A DNA stretch of 35,457 nt. Source: an uncultured bacterium. Lineage in GTDB: Bacteria > Bacteroidota > Bacteroidia > Bacteroidales > CAIWKO01. The notes beneath the pieces were generated by a model. The model saw only the letters and a program-made list of their open reading frames with translations, made no database searches and was not told the DNA's origin. The stretch lies in NCBI GenBank assembly GCA_903862465.1, contig CAIOYH010000165.1:1-35457 (forward strand). Reading direction: 5' to 3'. Within the stretch, counting starts at the first letter, position 1. Each line of letters starts with the position of its first letter. The translations under genes were made by a program, and so were the position numbers. This document shows positions 8,522 to 16,623 of this stretch, piece by piece.

Positions 8522-9211
8522 ATGGGCTTCGATATTCCAAAGCAAATATTGTTTGAAGACAATCATCTTATTGTCATAAATAAATTGCCCGGACAATTGG
8601 TTCAACCCGACACTACGGGCGATGATTCTTTGGAAGAACAGATAAAACTATACATTAAATATAGGTATAACAAACCCGGCGATGCGTTTTTGGGCGTGGC
8701 TCATCGTATTGATAGACCTGTGAGCGGCGCCGTAGTGTTTGCCAAAACGAGCAAGGCATTGGTGCGTCTGAATGAAATGTTGAAACAACACCAACTCAAG
8801 AAAACCTATTGGGCTATTGTAAAAAACCAACCCCCGCAACAGTCAGCTTTGTTGTCGCAGTATATTTTGCGCAACTCCAAACAAAACAAAAGTCAAGTGT
8901 ATAACATGCCTGTCAAGGATGCTTTGTTGGCAGAGCTCACCTATAAACTCATTGGCAGCAGCGAACGCTATTATTTGTTGGAGATTGATTTGATGACGGG
9001 ACGCCACCACCAAATCCGCGCCCAATTGGCTTCCATCAACTGCCCGATTCAGGGCGATATTAAATACGGTTCGCAACGCAGCAACCCCGATGGCTCCATC
9101 TGTTTGCATGCACGCACCCTTGAGTTTACCCACCCCGTAAGCCAACAAGCTATGCTGATTGAAGCTCCTGTGCCGGAAAATAATTTGTGGAAGTTATTTG
9201 CGAGTACTTAA
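8522..9211 (+). CDS. RluA-family RNA pseudouridine synthase
   Basis: This 229-residue enzyme isomerises specific uridines to pseudouridine in rRNA or tRNA. Family motifs are ILFEDNHLIVINKLPG near the start and AHRIDRPVSGAVVFAK at residues 60-75, where Asp64 is the catalytic aspartate (HRID in place of the commoner HRLD). MTGRHHQIRAQLA and CLHARTLEFTHP occur further on. There is no N-terminal S4 domain, so it is a short, stand-alone type. The target uridine cannot be read from sequence. It is the second gene of the panB operon and is followed 46 bases later by a strong terminator. The 3' half is GC-richer than the neighbouring minus-strand housekeeping genes. Confidence 0.93.
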   Translation: MGFDIPKQILFEDNHLIVINKLPGQLVQPDTTGDDSLEEQIKLYIKYRYNKPGDAFLGVAHRIDRPVSGAVVFAKTSKALVRLNEMLKQHQLKKTYWAIVKNQPPQQSALLSQYILRNSKQNKSQVYNMPVKDALLAELTYKLIGSSERYYLLEIDLMTGRHHQIRAQLASINCPIQGDIKYGSQRSNPDGSICLHARTLEFTHPVSQQAMLIEAPVPENNLWKLFAST

Positions 9212-9241
9212 AGTGCCTAAAGTACTTCAAGTGCCTAAAGT
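9211..9241. repeat. 18-bp direct repeat immediately after the rluA-type stop codon
   Basis: AAGTGCCTAAAGT occurs at 9211-9223 and again at 9229-9241. The first copy overlaps the last base of the stop codon. Like several other repeats in this window, it begins exactly at a gene's 3' end. Confidence 0.7.
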
Positions 9242-9256
9242 TATTAGATAAAAAGT

Positions 9257-9293
9257 AAAAAGGCTTACCCCTAAACCGAGGCAAGCCTTTTTT
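9257..9293 (+). terminator. Strong terminator after panB-rluA
   Basis: AAAAAGGCTT (9257-9266) and AAGCCTTTTT (9283-9292) form a perfect 10-bp stem around a 16-base loop with a trailing T tract. It is symmetric enough to work on both strands. The same AAGGCTT/AAGCC core recurs in the terminators at 19857 and 34503. Confidence 0.85.
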
Positions 9294-9352
9294 GCAATAA
9301 GTGTGAAGGTGAAAACTTAGCATATTCGGCAAAACAGGTGCTTGGGTTTGCC

Positions 9353-9555
9353 AACTCGGAGCTCGGACTTACCAACTCGGGGCTCGGACTTACCAACTCG
9401 GGGCTCGGACTTACCAACTCGGGGCTCGGACTTGTCAACTCGGGGCTCGGACTTGTCAACTCGGGGCTCGGACTTGTCAACTCGGAGCTCGGACTTGTCA
9501 ACTCGGAGCTCGGAGTTATCAACTCGGAGCTCGGAGTTATCAACTCGGAGCTTGT
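9353..9555. repeat. 21-bp tandem repeat array (10 units)
   Basis: Units start every 21 bases from 9353 to 9542 with AACTCGG. The consensus is AACTCGG(G/A)GCTCGGACTT followed by ACC, GTC or ATC; the last copy is partial. Variants are ordered: ACC units first, GTC in the middle, ATC at the end, suggesting stepwise local duplication. Because 21 is a multiple of three and the unit has no stop codon in several frames, open frames appear on both strands (for example plus 9338-9598 and minus 9271-9570). I regard these as by-products and not as genes: no signal peptide, no recognisable family and no convincing start. Confidence 0.9.
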
Positions 9556-9741
9556 GTTTGTGAAACCCAAGAGGGTGTTTTTGAAAAAAAGCCTGTAAAC
9601 GTAAAAAATTAGCGCTATTTTTTGTTTCTAAAGATAGGGCTGAAGCTTCTAAAAACAGGACTTTATCTGCATAAGCTACACCAATGCAATTTGATTTTGT
9701 CTTGCAAATATGTATTCTATAGCCCTCTTACATAGAACCCT

Positions 9742-12700
9742 TTATTTCGATTTATCAGGATAAGGAGGCACAGGAGGCGGTTTGGTGTCTATCTTCTTTA
9801 AATCTTCCAAAATCAACTCAATCGCTTTGTTCAATTGCTCATCTTCGCCTGCATATTCTTTGGCGGGGTCGTTCACCACCACCACGTCGGGGTCAACGCC
9901 ATGCCCTTCGATAATCCATTTTTTGCCTTCGGCATCATAATGTGCAAATTCGGGTTTGTTCAGGAAGCCGCCATCCATCAAAGGCAATGAACCTCTGATG
10001 CCTACCACGCCGCCCCAAGTGCGTTGCCCAACGAGCTTGCCAATTTTCAACTCACGGAATTGATAGGGAAACAAATCGCCATCGGAAGCCGAATATTGGT
10101 CAATCAAACATATCTTCGGACCATATTGTTGCTCGATGCCCGCAGTGGATGGGCTTGCATTGCGCGACACTTTCATATAAACCAATTCGCGATTCAAACG
10201 TTCGATAATCATAGGAGAAACATTGCCGCCGCCATTGCCGCGGTCATCAATGATGAGGGCGCTTTTGCTCAATTGCGGATAAAAATGTTTCACAAACTCG
10301 TTTAATCCATCCGCGCCCATGTTGGGAATGTGGATGTAGCCCACCTTGCCGTTGGTGGCGTCGTTCACTTTTTTGATGTTGTTCTGAACCCAATTATAAT
10401 AGTACAAACCCGATTCATCGTCAACAGGAACAACGATAATTTTGTGTGCGCCTTCGGCAGATGCGCTGCTGTTCACAGTGAGTTCCACTTGTTTGTCGGC
10501 GGTGTTAATCAACAGCTCGTTGATGTTGGCGGTGGTGAGCACCGATTTGCCATTCACAGCAATAATAAAATCGCCTTCTTTCACATCCACGCCCACCTCA
10601 GTCAAAGGAGAACGGGTGCTTTCGCCCCAATTTTCGCCCTGCATAATCTTGCCAATTTTATAATATCCTGAAGCATCTTTGGTGATAGTAGCCCCCAACA
10701 AACCCATTTTGATGCGTGCGGGCTGAGGTTTGTCGCCGCCACCCGTATAAGCATGACCGACGCTCAATTCGCCAATCATTTCACCAATAATATAGGTTAA
10801 ATCGGCACGGTGATTGACATAAGCCAACAGCGGTTCATATTTCTTATAGATGGCGGTCCAATTCACCCCGTGCATAGCCGGATCGTAAAAGAAATCGCGC
10901 ATCTGTCGCCACGATTCGGTGAAAATTTGTCGCCATTCCTCTTTCAAATTTACCCATACTTTCATATTGGATAAATCCACATAATCTTTCACTTCTATCT
11001 TGGCTTTCGGGAGGTCAATAACGGCATATTTTCCGTCGGCGAGCAACATTTTCTTTCTATCGGCAGAAATAACGTAATTGCCATAAGCGCCGAGATTCGT
11101 TTCTTTTTTATCTTTCAAATCATAAAGCATCAAAGCAGTTTTAGGTTCCTCAGCCGTGGTGCGGCAATAAAAAACACTGTTGCCGGCAGAACTGATATTC
11201 CAATAAGAACCTGCACCGATGGGAAAAGCAACAATCCGATTCATGATGCCATCCAAGTCAACCACCACATCCACCGTTTTCGTATCCGGTTCTTTGGTCT
11301 CTGCAGGCAAATTCACCTCATCGTCCACAGGTTTGAACGGAGATGGAGTGGCTTTTGCCAAGGTGATTAGATACACTTTGGTCATGTTGGTGTAGGCATG
11401 ATTCCATTCGGTCCAACTATACGTCGGATTGAAATCGCGATTGGACGTGATGAACAAATATTTTCCATCAGCACTAAAGGTCGGATTGCTCGAACTGTAC
11501 CATCCATCCGTAACAGGATATTTTTTTGCGGCAGCCACATCATACAAATATATCTTGGTTTCGGCAGTCTTGTCGGGGCGGGCAAAGGCTATCCATTTGC
11601 TGTCCGGCGACCAACTGAAATCAGAGAACTCCCAATCGGGCGAATCGTCCACAAGGGTCACTTGTTTACTTTCGATGTCAACATATTGCAAGCGCAGTTT
11701 TTTATCTGCCCACAAAAGTTTCTTACTATCGGGCGACCATTGCGGCTGATATTTATAGGTATCACTTTTTGAAGTGAGTTTTATGGCTTTTGACGAACCA
11801 TCTTGGGCAACGATATACACTTCATCCTCGCCTGTAGAATCTGAGATAAAGGCGATGAGCTTTCCATCGGGCGACCATGTAACGCTGCGTTCGTGAACGC
11901 CGGATGTTTGCGTCAGGTTGCGGGTGATGCCTGTCTTAGCAGGAACGGTGTAAATATCGCCGCGCCCACTAAAAACTATACGTTTGCCATCGGAAGCCAC
12001 ATCAAAAGAGGTGATGTTTTTTGAAGCATCTTTCATTTCGCTGCGCCCGGTGTTCAAATCGTCGGCAATTTGGATGCTCACCTTTTGCGACTTTTGCGAT
12101 TTCAAATCATAATAATAGATGTAACCTCCATTTTCATAAACAATACTACTATCGCCCAAGGAAGGGAACTTGATGTCGAACTCGGTGAAGTCGGTAAGCT
12201 TTTTCGTTTCTTTAGTGGTGAGATTATAACCGAAAAGATTCATGGTGCGGTCGCGGTCGGATAAAAAATAAAGGGTGCTACCGTTCCACATGGGAAAAAT
12301 ATCTTGGGCGATATTGTCGGTGATTTGTTGCGTTTGCTTGGTTGCGAAATCATAAATCCAAATGTCGTCAGCCATGCCACCTTTATAATATTTCCAGGTG
12401 CGGAATTCGCGAAACACTTTGTTGTAGGCAAGCTGCGTTTTGTCGGCAGAATAGCTGCAAAATCCGCCACAGGGCAGGGGCAGTTCTTCTATCATGCCGC
12501 CATCAATAGAAACGCTAAAGAGCTGTCCTTTGAAAGCATTGAACGATTTCATGCGCGAGCGAAAGATAATGGTTTGATTGTCTTTCCATGTCATCACGAT
12601 ATTGTTGGGACCCATACGGTCAGAAAGGTCGTCACGGTCGAGGGTGGGGGTGAAGGTCAAACGTTTCGGAACACCACCATTGGCAGGAATCACATACACT

Positions 12701-12966
12701 TCGGTGTTGCCGTCATATTGCCCCGTGAAGGCGATGTTTTTCCCATCGGGAGAGAATTTGGCGAACATTTCGTAGCCAACATCGGTGGTGAGTTTGCGGG
12801 CAATGCCTCCTTTTTTGTCCACAGTATAAAGATCGCCGGCATAGGAAAAGACGATTTTATTGCCTGAGATGGTTGGGAAACGGAGCAAACGGCTTTCGCT
12901 TTGAGCAGAGATCCGTATTGAGAAAAGAAGTAATAGACTTAAAAGAACTAAAAGTTTTGTTTTCAT
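9742..12966 (-). CDS. Exported tricorn-type protease (S41 family)
   Basis: This 1074-residue peptidase is close in length to archaeal Tricorn (about 1070). A signal peptide (residues 1-21, ending RISAQ) predicts export to the periplasm or beyond, unlike cytoplasmic archaeal Tricorn. Residues about 25-330 and 330-640 hold TolB/WD40-like propeller repeats (FSPDGKNIAFTG, WSPDGKLIAFISD, WSPDSKKLLWAD, WSPDSKWIAFARP, FSADGKYLFITS). A core-like segment (about 690-755), a PDZ domain (about 760-850) and the S41 catalytic domain (about 870-1045) follow. Catalytic residues by comparison with Tricorn are His738 (VGHAY), Ser961 (YSASDGD, oxyanion Asp962) and Glu1020 (IIEGHG). The Ser that precedes the His in Tricorn is Gly here. 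The tail is Pro-rich. It likely degrades peptides in the envelope. The gene is monocistronic. Confidence 0.93.
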   Translation of the reverse strand: MKTKLLVLLSLLLLFSIRISAQSESRLLRFPTISGNKIVFSYAGDLYTVDKKGGIARKLTTDVGYEMFAKFSPDGKNIAFTGQYDGNTEVYVIPANGGVPKRLTFTPTLDRDDLSDRMGPNNIVMTWKDNQTIIFRSRMKSFNAFKGQLFSVSIDGGMIEELPLPCGGFCSYSADKTQLAYNKVFREFRTWKYYKGGMADDIWIYDFATKQTQQITDNIAQDIFPMWNGSTLYFLSDRDRTMNLFGYNLTTKETKKLTDFTEFDIKFPSLGDSSIVYENGGYIYYYDLKSQKSQKVSIQIADDLNTGRSEMKDASKNITSFDVASDGKRIVFSGRGDIYTVPAKTGITRNLTQTSGVHERSVTWSPDGKLIAFISDSTGEDEVYIVAQDGSSKAIKLTSKSDTYKYQPQWSPDSKKLLWADKKLRLQYVDIESKQVTLVDDSPDWEFSDFSWSPDSKWIAFARPDKTAETKIYLYDVAAAKKYPVTDGWYSSSNPTFSADGKYLFITSNRDFNPTYSWTEWNHAYTNMTKVYLITLAKATPSPFKPVDDEVNLPAETKEPDTKTVDVVVDLDGIMNRIVAFPIGAGSYWNISSAGNSVFYCRTTAEEPKTALMLYDLKDKKETNLGAYGNYVISADRKKMLLADGKYAVIDLPKAKIEVKDYVDLSNMKVWVNLKEEWRQIFTESWRQMRDFFYDPAMHGVNWTAIYKKYEPLLAYVNHRADLTYIIGEMIGELSVGHAYTGGGDKPQPARIKMGLLGATITKDASGYYKIGKIMQGENWGESTRSPLTEVGVDVKEGDFIIAVNGKSVLTTANINELLINTADKQVELTVNSSASAEGAHKIIVVPVDDESGLYYYNWVQNNIKKVNDATNGKVGYIHIPNMGADGLNEFVKHFYPQLSKSALIIDDRGNGGGNVSPMIIERLNRELVYMKVSRNASPSTAGIEQQYGPKICLIDQYSASDGDLFPYQFRELKIGKLVGQRTWGGVVGIRGSLPLMDGGFLNKPEFAHYDAEGKKWIIEGHGVDPDVVVVNDPAKEYAGEDEQLNKAIELILEDLKKIDTKPPPVPPYPDKSK

Positions 12967-12988
12967 AATGGCGTTATTAAATGAGGAA

Positions 12989-12996
12989 CAAAATTA
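12989..12996 (-). promoter_or_regulatory. Promoter -7 box for the tricorn gene
   Basis: TAATTTTG on the minus strand, 22 bases before the ATG. No clear -33 TTG is seen at the usual spacing. Confidence 0.45.
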
Positions 12997-13173
12997 CGAA
13001 TAATACTAATAGCACACCCTATTTATCAAAAGAAAATTATTATTGACAAGAATTGGGAGAGAAATGGAAGATACAAAAAGCGCAATCAACAGTAGTAAAA
13101 TGCTGATAATACAATTGAAATTAAGAAAGGGGGATAGGTTTTATGGGATGGAGGAGAAGGAAGCGGAATAGTT

Positions 13174-13902
13174 TTATCCTTCGAAGGTGAACGAAAGTTG
13201 GAATATTTTTGAGTTGAGACGTTTCACACTGTTGGTGTAGTCAGTATTCTCAGGGAAAAGTAGGTTTTTTAGTCCGTAAGACATCTTGAGTTCGATGCCG
13301 AATTTGAAATAGGTGAGGAAGAAATCCACTCCGGTGCCCACGTCAATGGTATAGTCGTTTTTGCGAAGTTTGATGGGGGCTTCGCCATCTTTGCTTTTTT
13401 TGTTGGCTTGGGATGCCATATCTATGCTATATTTGAATCCGCCGATGATATAAGCACGGAAATTTCCCAAACGCCTAGATTGATATTTAACATAAAGGGG
13501 AAAGTGCATAAAGGTGGATTCAACCTTTTTCGCTTGCATGATATCAACAGAATCTTTGTAACGAAATGTATATTCAACAGTTCGGCTGCCGAAGGAAAGC
13601 GTAGGGACAAAGCGAAGACTAAGATATTTGGTAAGTTTGAGACTCGAAACGATGCCGATATCAAAACCAAAATCGGGCTTGGTGGTGATGGATTTCAGCG
13701 AGTCGAATTGTGATAAATCCTCAACCGTACGCAATGCGAAGTTCATTTGGTTAGCACCTAAAAGGAAGCCAAAATGATACATGCGTCGGTCAAATTTAGG
13801 CAAATTCTCTTGCTTCCCCTCATGGCTTTGAGCAAAGGAAAGGGTGGTTATTAATGAGAAGATTAAAATGAAAGAGAGAATTAATTTGTGTGCAGTTTTC
13901 AA
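13174..13902 (-). CDS. porT: Type IX secretion system protein PorT
   Basis: This outer-membrane beta-barrel protein is required for the T9SS that exports CTD-bearing proteins and supports gliding in many Bacteroidota. After a signal peptide (hydrophobic stretch LILSFILIFSLITTLSFAQS) come alternating aromatic/hydrophobic strands typical of a small barrel (YHFGFLLGANQMNFAL, LRFVPTLSFGSRTVEY, FPLYVKYQSRR, YTIDVGTGVDFFL) and a final strand ending in LSFTFEG. Its place directly after ubiE supports the call, since ubiE-porT is, from memory, a conserved pair in this phylum. No ATG precedes the signal peptide: the frame is open only to 13944 and all its upstream candidates are TTG or similar. I chose the TTG at 13902 because it gives a compact signal peptide (KTAHKLIL...). 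The first in-frame ATG would remove the signal. The start is therefore uncertain, the identity less so. Confidence 0.82.
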   Translation of the reverse strand: MKTAHKLILSFILIFSLITTLSFAQSHEGKQENLPKFDRRMYHFGFLLGANQMNFALRTVEDLSQFDSLKSITTKPDFGFDIGIVSSLKLTKYLSLRFVPTLSFGSRTVEYTFRYKDSVDIMQAKKVESTFMHFPLYVKYQSRRLGNFRAYIIGGFKYSIDMASQANKKSKDGEAPIKLRKNDYTIDVGTGVDFFLTYFKFGIELKMSYGLKNLLFPENTDYTNSVKRLNSKIFQLSFTFEG

Positions 13903-13968
13903 CGTTGGCAATTTTTTCGACTTAGTTATAACGACGTATAACAAAGTTTAGTGCAAAAGCATGATTTT

Positions 13969-14679
13969 TTATTTCTGACCGACATAAATGGTCGCGATTC
14001 CCCCCGTAAGTCTTCTTTGATAGGTGTTGGTGCATCCGCATTTTTTCATAATATCAAGAAAGGCTTGGTCGTGGGGAAATTCGATGACGCTGTCGCGCAG
14101 ATAGGAATATGCTAGTTTGTTACGCGAGATGATACGCCCAAACAAGGGTAACATCACTTTGAAATAGAACATATAAAAAGGTTTCATCACGCCGCGGGGT
14201 TTCGAAAACTCAAGGATGAAGATGCGCTTGCCGGGTCTGATAACACGGAGCATTTCGCTGATGCCGCCTTCGAGGTTCTCGAAATTGCGAACGCCAAAAG
14301 CTACCATAGCAGCATCGAAAGTATTATCAGGGAAAGTGATTTTCTCAGCAGGCACATGGATGAGTTCGATACGCGGGTGCAGATTCAGATGTTTGATTTT
14401 TTGCTCGCCAACCTCGAGCATCTTTTTAGAGATATCTATGCCACTGATATGAGCGTTTTCGATATAGCGAGCAGCATAAATGGCAAGGTCGGCAGTGCCG
14501 GTGGCAACATCAAGGATACGGGATGGGTGTTCATTGCGGACGAGTTTGATAAGTTTCTTGCGCCAAATTTTATCTATGCCAAAGGAAAGAAAATGATTCA
14601 GAAAATCGTATTTGGGAGATATTTCGTCGAACAACTTGCTGACATCTTCGTTTTTCTTTTGCTCTAATAGGTTTTCCAT
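13969..14679 (-). CDS. ubiE: Demethylmenaquinone methyltransferase
   Basis: This 236-residue SAM-dependent methyltransferase (UbiE/MenG family) adds the C-methyl group to demethylmenaquinone, the last step of menaquinone synthesis. Motifs: FDEISPKYDFLNHFLSFGID near residue 17 (family signature), the SAM-binding LDVATGTADLAIYAA, GIDISKKMLEVG, AFGVRNFENLEGGISEM and RVIRPGKRIFILEFSKP. Menaquinone is the usual respiratory quinone of Bacteroidota, so the menaquinone role is more likely than ubiquinone. It lies 24 bases downstream of the kinase gene and 24 or more upstream of porT. The minus-strand sequence before the ATG is CCTCCT, the opposite of a Shine-Dalgarno sequence, fitting the phylum's low reliance on that signal. 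Confidence 0.95.
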   Translation of the reverse strand: MENLLEQKKNEDVSKLFDEISPKYDFLNHFLSFGIDKIWRKKLIKLVRNEHPSRILDVATGTADLAIYAARYIENAHISGIDISKKMLEVGEQKIKHLNLHPRIELIHVPAEKITFPDNTFDAAMVAFGVRNFENLEGGISEMLRVIRPGKRIFILEFSKPRGVMKPFYMFYFKVMLPLFGRIISRNKLAYSYLRDSVIEFPHDQAFLDIMKKCGCTNTYQRRLTGGIATIYVGQK

Positions 14680-14703
14680 GAGGAGGTTTTAGTAGGTGAA
14701 GTA

Positions 14704-15720
14704 TTATTTAGCGTTGATGAGCTCGTTCATCAGGCGGTTTTTGTCAATAGGAATAACCCCAACAGTTTCGCATACCAATCCCCCACCGATATTAGAAATA
14801 TAGGCAATATCGTGAGCACTCAGTTTCAGCGCCAAACATAAAGCAGCAATGGAGATGACGGTGTCGCCTGCCCCCGACACATCAGCAATGTTTCGAATTT
14901 GAGCGGGTATGATTTCGGTGGTGAGCGTATTGTTTGTTTCTTGTTTAGAAACAAATACGCCATGTTCCGACATGGTGAGCAGCATCATGGCGATGTTGCG
15001 TTGTTTTTGAAAAGGCTTGCAGATTTTGGTCAGGCTCTTAATGTCTTTAGAAACGTATTCGATTTCTAGTCCTTCGCAAAGTTCTTTGAAGTTGGGTTTG
15101 AAGAGGGTGATGTTTTTATAATGTTTGAAATTTTTCTTTTTCGGATCAACAACCAAGGGGATGTTTTCGGCATTGGCTAAATCTATGGTCCAAGTAATGA
15201 GTTTCTCGTTGATGACACCTTTGTCATAATCTTCGAAGATAATAACGTTTGGTTTTTCGGTGCTGATAAGCTTTTTGATGCGTTTCATAAACACTTCGGT
15301 TTCGTTATCATACAAAGCATGTCCGTGTTCTTCATCCACGCGCAGCATTTGATAGTTATTGCCGATGATGCGGAATTTGGTGGTGGTGATACGTTTTGAA
15401 CTTCGGAGAATGCCGACAGAGGAAATGCCATTATCGGCTAATAGCTCAATGAACTCTTCGCCTTTGAGGTCGTCGCCCACCACTGAACATAGGATGGGGG
15501 TGGCACCTAAGGATTGCAAGTTGAGCGCTACATTGGCAGCCCCGCCGAGACGATTTTCGCGTCTATCAACCAACACTATGGGCACAGGTGCTTCGGGAGA
15601 AATGCGGTCAACGCGTCCATAGATATAAGAATCTATCATCACATCACCTATCACCATCACTTTGAGTTTGGTGAAGTCAGTGAATAGCTTTTCAATAGTA
15701 TTTTTATCCATATTTGTCAT
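14704..15720 (-). CDS. Heptose-7-phosphate kinase domain protein (RfaE/HldE domain-1 type, PfkB family)
   Basis: This 338-residue sugar kinase has the N-terminal domain architecture of RfaE/HldE, which phosphorylates D-glycero-beta-D-manno-heptose 7-phosphate on the way to ADP-heptose for lipopolysaccharide core. Motifs: VMVIGDVMIDSYIYGRVDRISPEAPVP (in part, around residues 19-46), RLGGAANVALNLQSLGA (substrate-binding GGAANVA), VVGDD, VVDPKKKNF and the PfkB active-site signature VSGAGDTVI near the C-terminus, with Asp as base. The nucleotidyltransferase domain found in bifunctional HldE is absent, so adenylylation would need a separate protein. The ATG at 15720 overlaps the upstream stop as TAATG, suggesting coupled translation; a second ATG lies at 15711. 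Third position in the ubiE-porT unit. Confidence 0.9.
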   Translation of the reverse strand: MTNMDKNTIEKLFTDFTKLKVMVIGDVMIDSYIYGRVDRISPEAPVPIVLVDRRENRLGGAANVALNLQSLGATPILCSVVGDDLKGEEFIELLADNGISSVGILRSSKRITTTKFRIIGNNYQMLRVDEEHGHALYDNETEVFMKRIKKLISTEKPNVIIFEDYDKGVINEKLITWTIDLANAENIPLVVDPKKKNFKHYKNITLFKPNFKELCEGLEIEYVSKDIKSLTKICKPFQKQRNIAMMLLTMSEHGVFVSKQETNNTLTTEIIPAQIRNIADVSGAGDTVISIAALCLALKLSAHDIAYISNIGGGLVCETVGVIPIDKNRLMNELINAK

Positions 15721-16373
15721 TAGTCACTAATTTTTAAATGCGCATGGTTGGCTCTCAGAAAATCGGTTTCGTCGGGGAAGACAAATTTCATGGTGAAAGA
15801 GGTGTTGCCCTCTTGGTTCACTTGTATTTTGCTTCGCCCTAGTTCTTCGTCATCCGAAGAATAAAGAATCAGCACCATATCGCCCTTGCATTTGGTGGTG
15901 AAGTGCATCAAGAGGGAAATGGTCTTCTTGTTTTTCATAGACTTGGCATAAGTGTCTATCTTTTCTAGGGTAATGCCATAATCGCTCAACAGCACGTCGG
16001 GTGTGATTTTTATGAACACCAAACTCTTGTCCGCATCCTGAATGAAGCCTGACACTTGCTCTTCGGTAGGCGGTTCAGCTATTTCAGCAGGAGTTTCAGG
16101 CTGTGCTTGATAGCTTTCGTTGCTCTGAGAACCATCATCTTGCGGACCATCATACTGAAAATGTGTTTCAGTTTTGGCACGATCAATGCTATTCTTTACA
16201 AAATATATGAATACGAATATTCCGAAAAGAAAAGAAACGACTGTGATGATGATACCCGGCAGCCATTGCCCGGGTTTCTTCAAAATAAGCCCAAGAATGA
16301 ATAATATCATCCCGAAACTGATGAGTGCCAATGCTAAGATGGACACAAGGATTATGGGAAATATGGATGTCAT
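15720..16373 (-). CDS. Membrane-anchored protein of unknown function
   Basis: This 217-residue protein has two N-terminal membrane segments (about 4-28, containing ILVSILALALISFGMILFIL, and about 38-60, GIIITVVSFLFGIFVFIYFV). A Gln/Glu/Pro-rich linker (about 65-105) and a soluble domain of about 110 residues follow, without Cys pairs or catalytic motifs that I recognise. The soluble part ends in KISD. It heads the unit with the heptose kinase, ubiE and porT and overlaps the next gene by one base. A good promoter precedes it. Function is unknown; the neighbours suggest an envelope role but do not prove it. Confidence 0.85.
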   Translation of the reverse strand: MTSIFPIILVSILALALISFGMILFILGLILKKPGQWLPGIIITVVSFLFGIFVFIYFVKNSIDRAKTETHFQYDGPQDDGSQSNESYQAQPETPAEIAEPPTEEQVSGFIQDADKSLVFIKITPDVLLSDYGITLEKIDTYAKSMKNKKTISLLMHFTTKCKGDMVLILYSSDDEELGRSKIQVNQEGNTSFTMKFVFPDETDFLRANHAHLKISD

Positions 16374-16408
16374 TTTATGAAGATTTATACATTAGTCCAT
16401 TAAAAAGT

Positions 16409-16441
16409 CAAAATTACACAAAAATCTTGTGACATAAGCAA
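16409..16441 (-). promoter_or_regulatory. Bacteroidota-type promoter for the membrane protein-heptose kinase-ubiE-porT unit
   Basis: On the minus strand TTG (16439-16441), 22 bases, then TAATTTTG (16409-16416), about 35 bases before the first ATG. No comparable two-box promoter was seen inside the unit. Confidence 0.6.
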
Positions 16442-16476
16442 GGAATCTGAAAATATTTGCAAATTTGGTTAAACCT

Positions 16477-16592
16477 CTACGAATTACGAATTGACGAATT
16501 ACGAATCATCGCTACAGGTTTGAAGTTCATTTTTGCTTATTCTATTTATGGTGTTTTGTGGCATTAGTAATTCGTATATTCGTAATTCGTAG
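16477..16592. repeat. Inverted repeat of ACGAATTACGAAT units
   Basis: The left arm, starting CTACGAATTACGAATT at 16477, has two ACGAATTACGAAT copies. The right arm (about 16562-16592) is its imperfect reverse complement. About 54 bases lie between the arms. Related units occur at about 19380-19410 and in degraded form at 34603-34628. It could fold into a stem of about 30 bp. Confidence 0.8.
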
Positions 16593-16594
16593 TG

Positions 16595-16622
16595 TCAAGC
16601 CTTGGAATTTGGAGCTTGGTTC
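16595..16622 (-). repeat. GCTCCAAATTCC dispersed repeat, copy at the aspartate aminotransferase 3' end
   Basis: In minus-strand reading, CCAAGCTCCAAATTCCAAGG then CTTG begins 5 bases after the aminotransferase stop codon. The same string follows the PAS gene stop at 19326, and inverted copies follow lysS at 30073. Confidence 0.8.
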
Positions 16623-16623
16623 T

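Larger units (their letters stand above)
9212..9741. other. Non-coding gap between rluA-type and tricorn genes
   Basis: This 530-base gap holds, in order, the 18-bp direct repeat, the terminator, the 21-bp array, and a near-palindrome AAAAAATTAGCGCTATTTTTT at about 9603-9623 that could end the minus-strand tricorn transcript. From 9625 to 9741 I see nothing. Confidence 0.7.

Noticed and set aside
9271-9598. Open frames on both strands across the 21-bp array
   Set aside because: They exist because the repeat is stop-free and a multiple of three; no signal, start context or family support, and frames on both strands are equally open.
11398-12867. Several plus-strand open frames across the tricorn gene
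   Set aside because: Antisense shadows without domains; the minus-strand gene is complete with catalytic residues.
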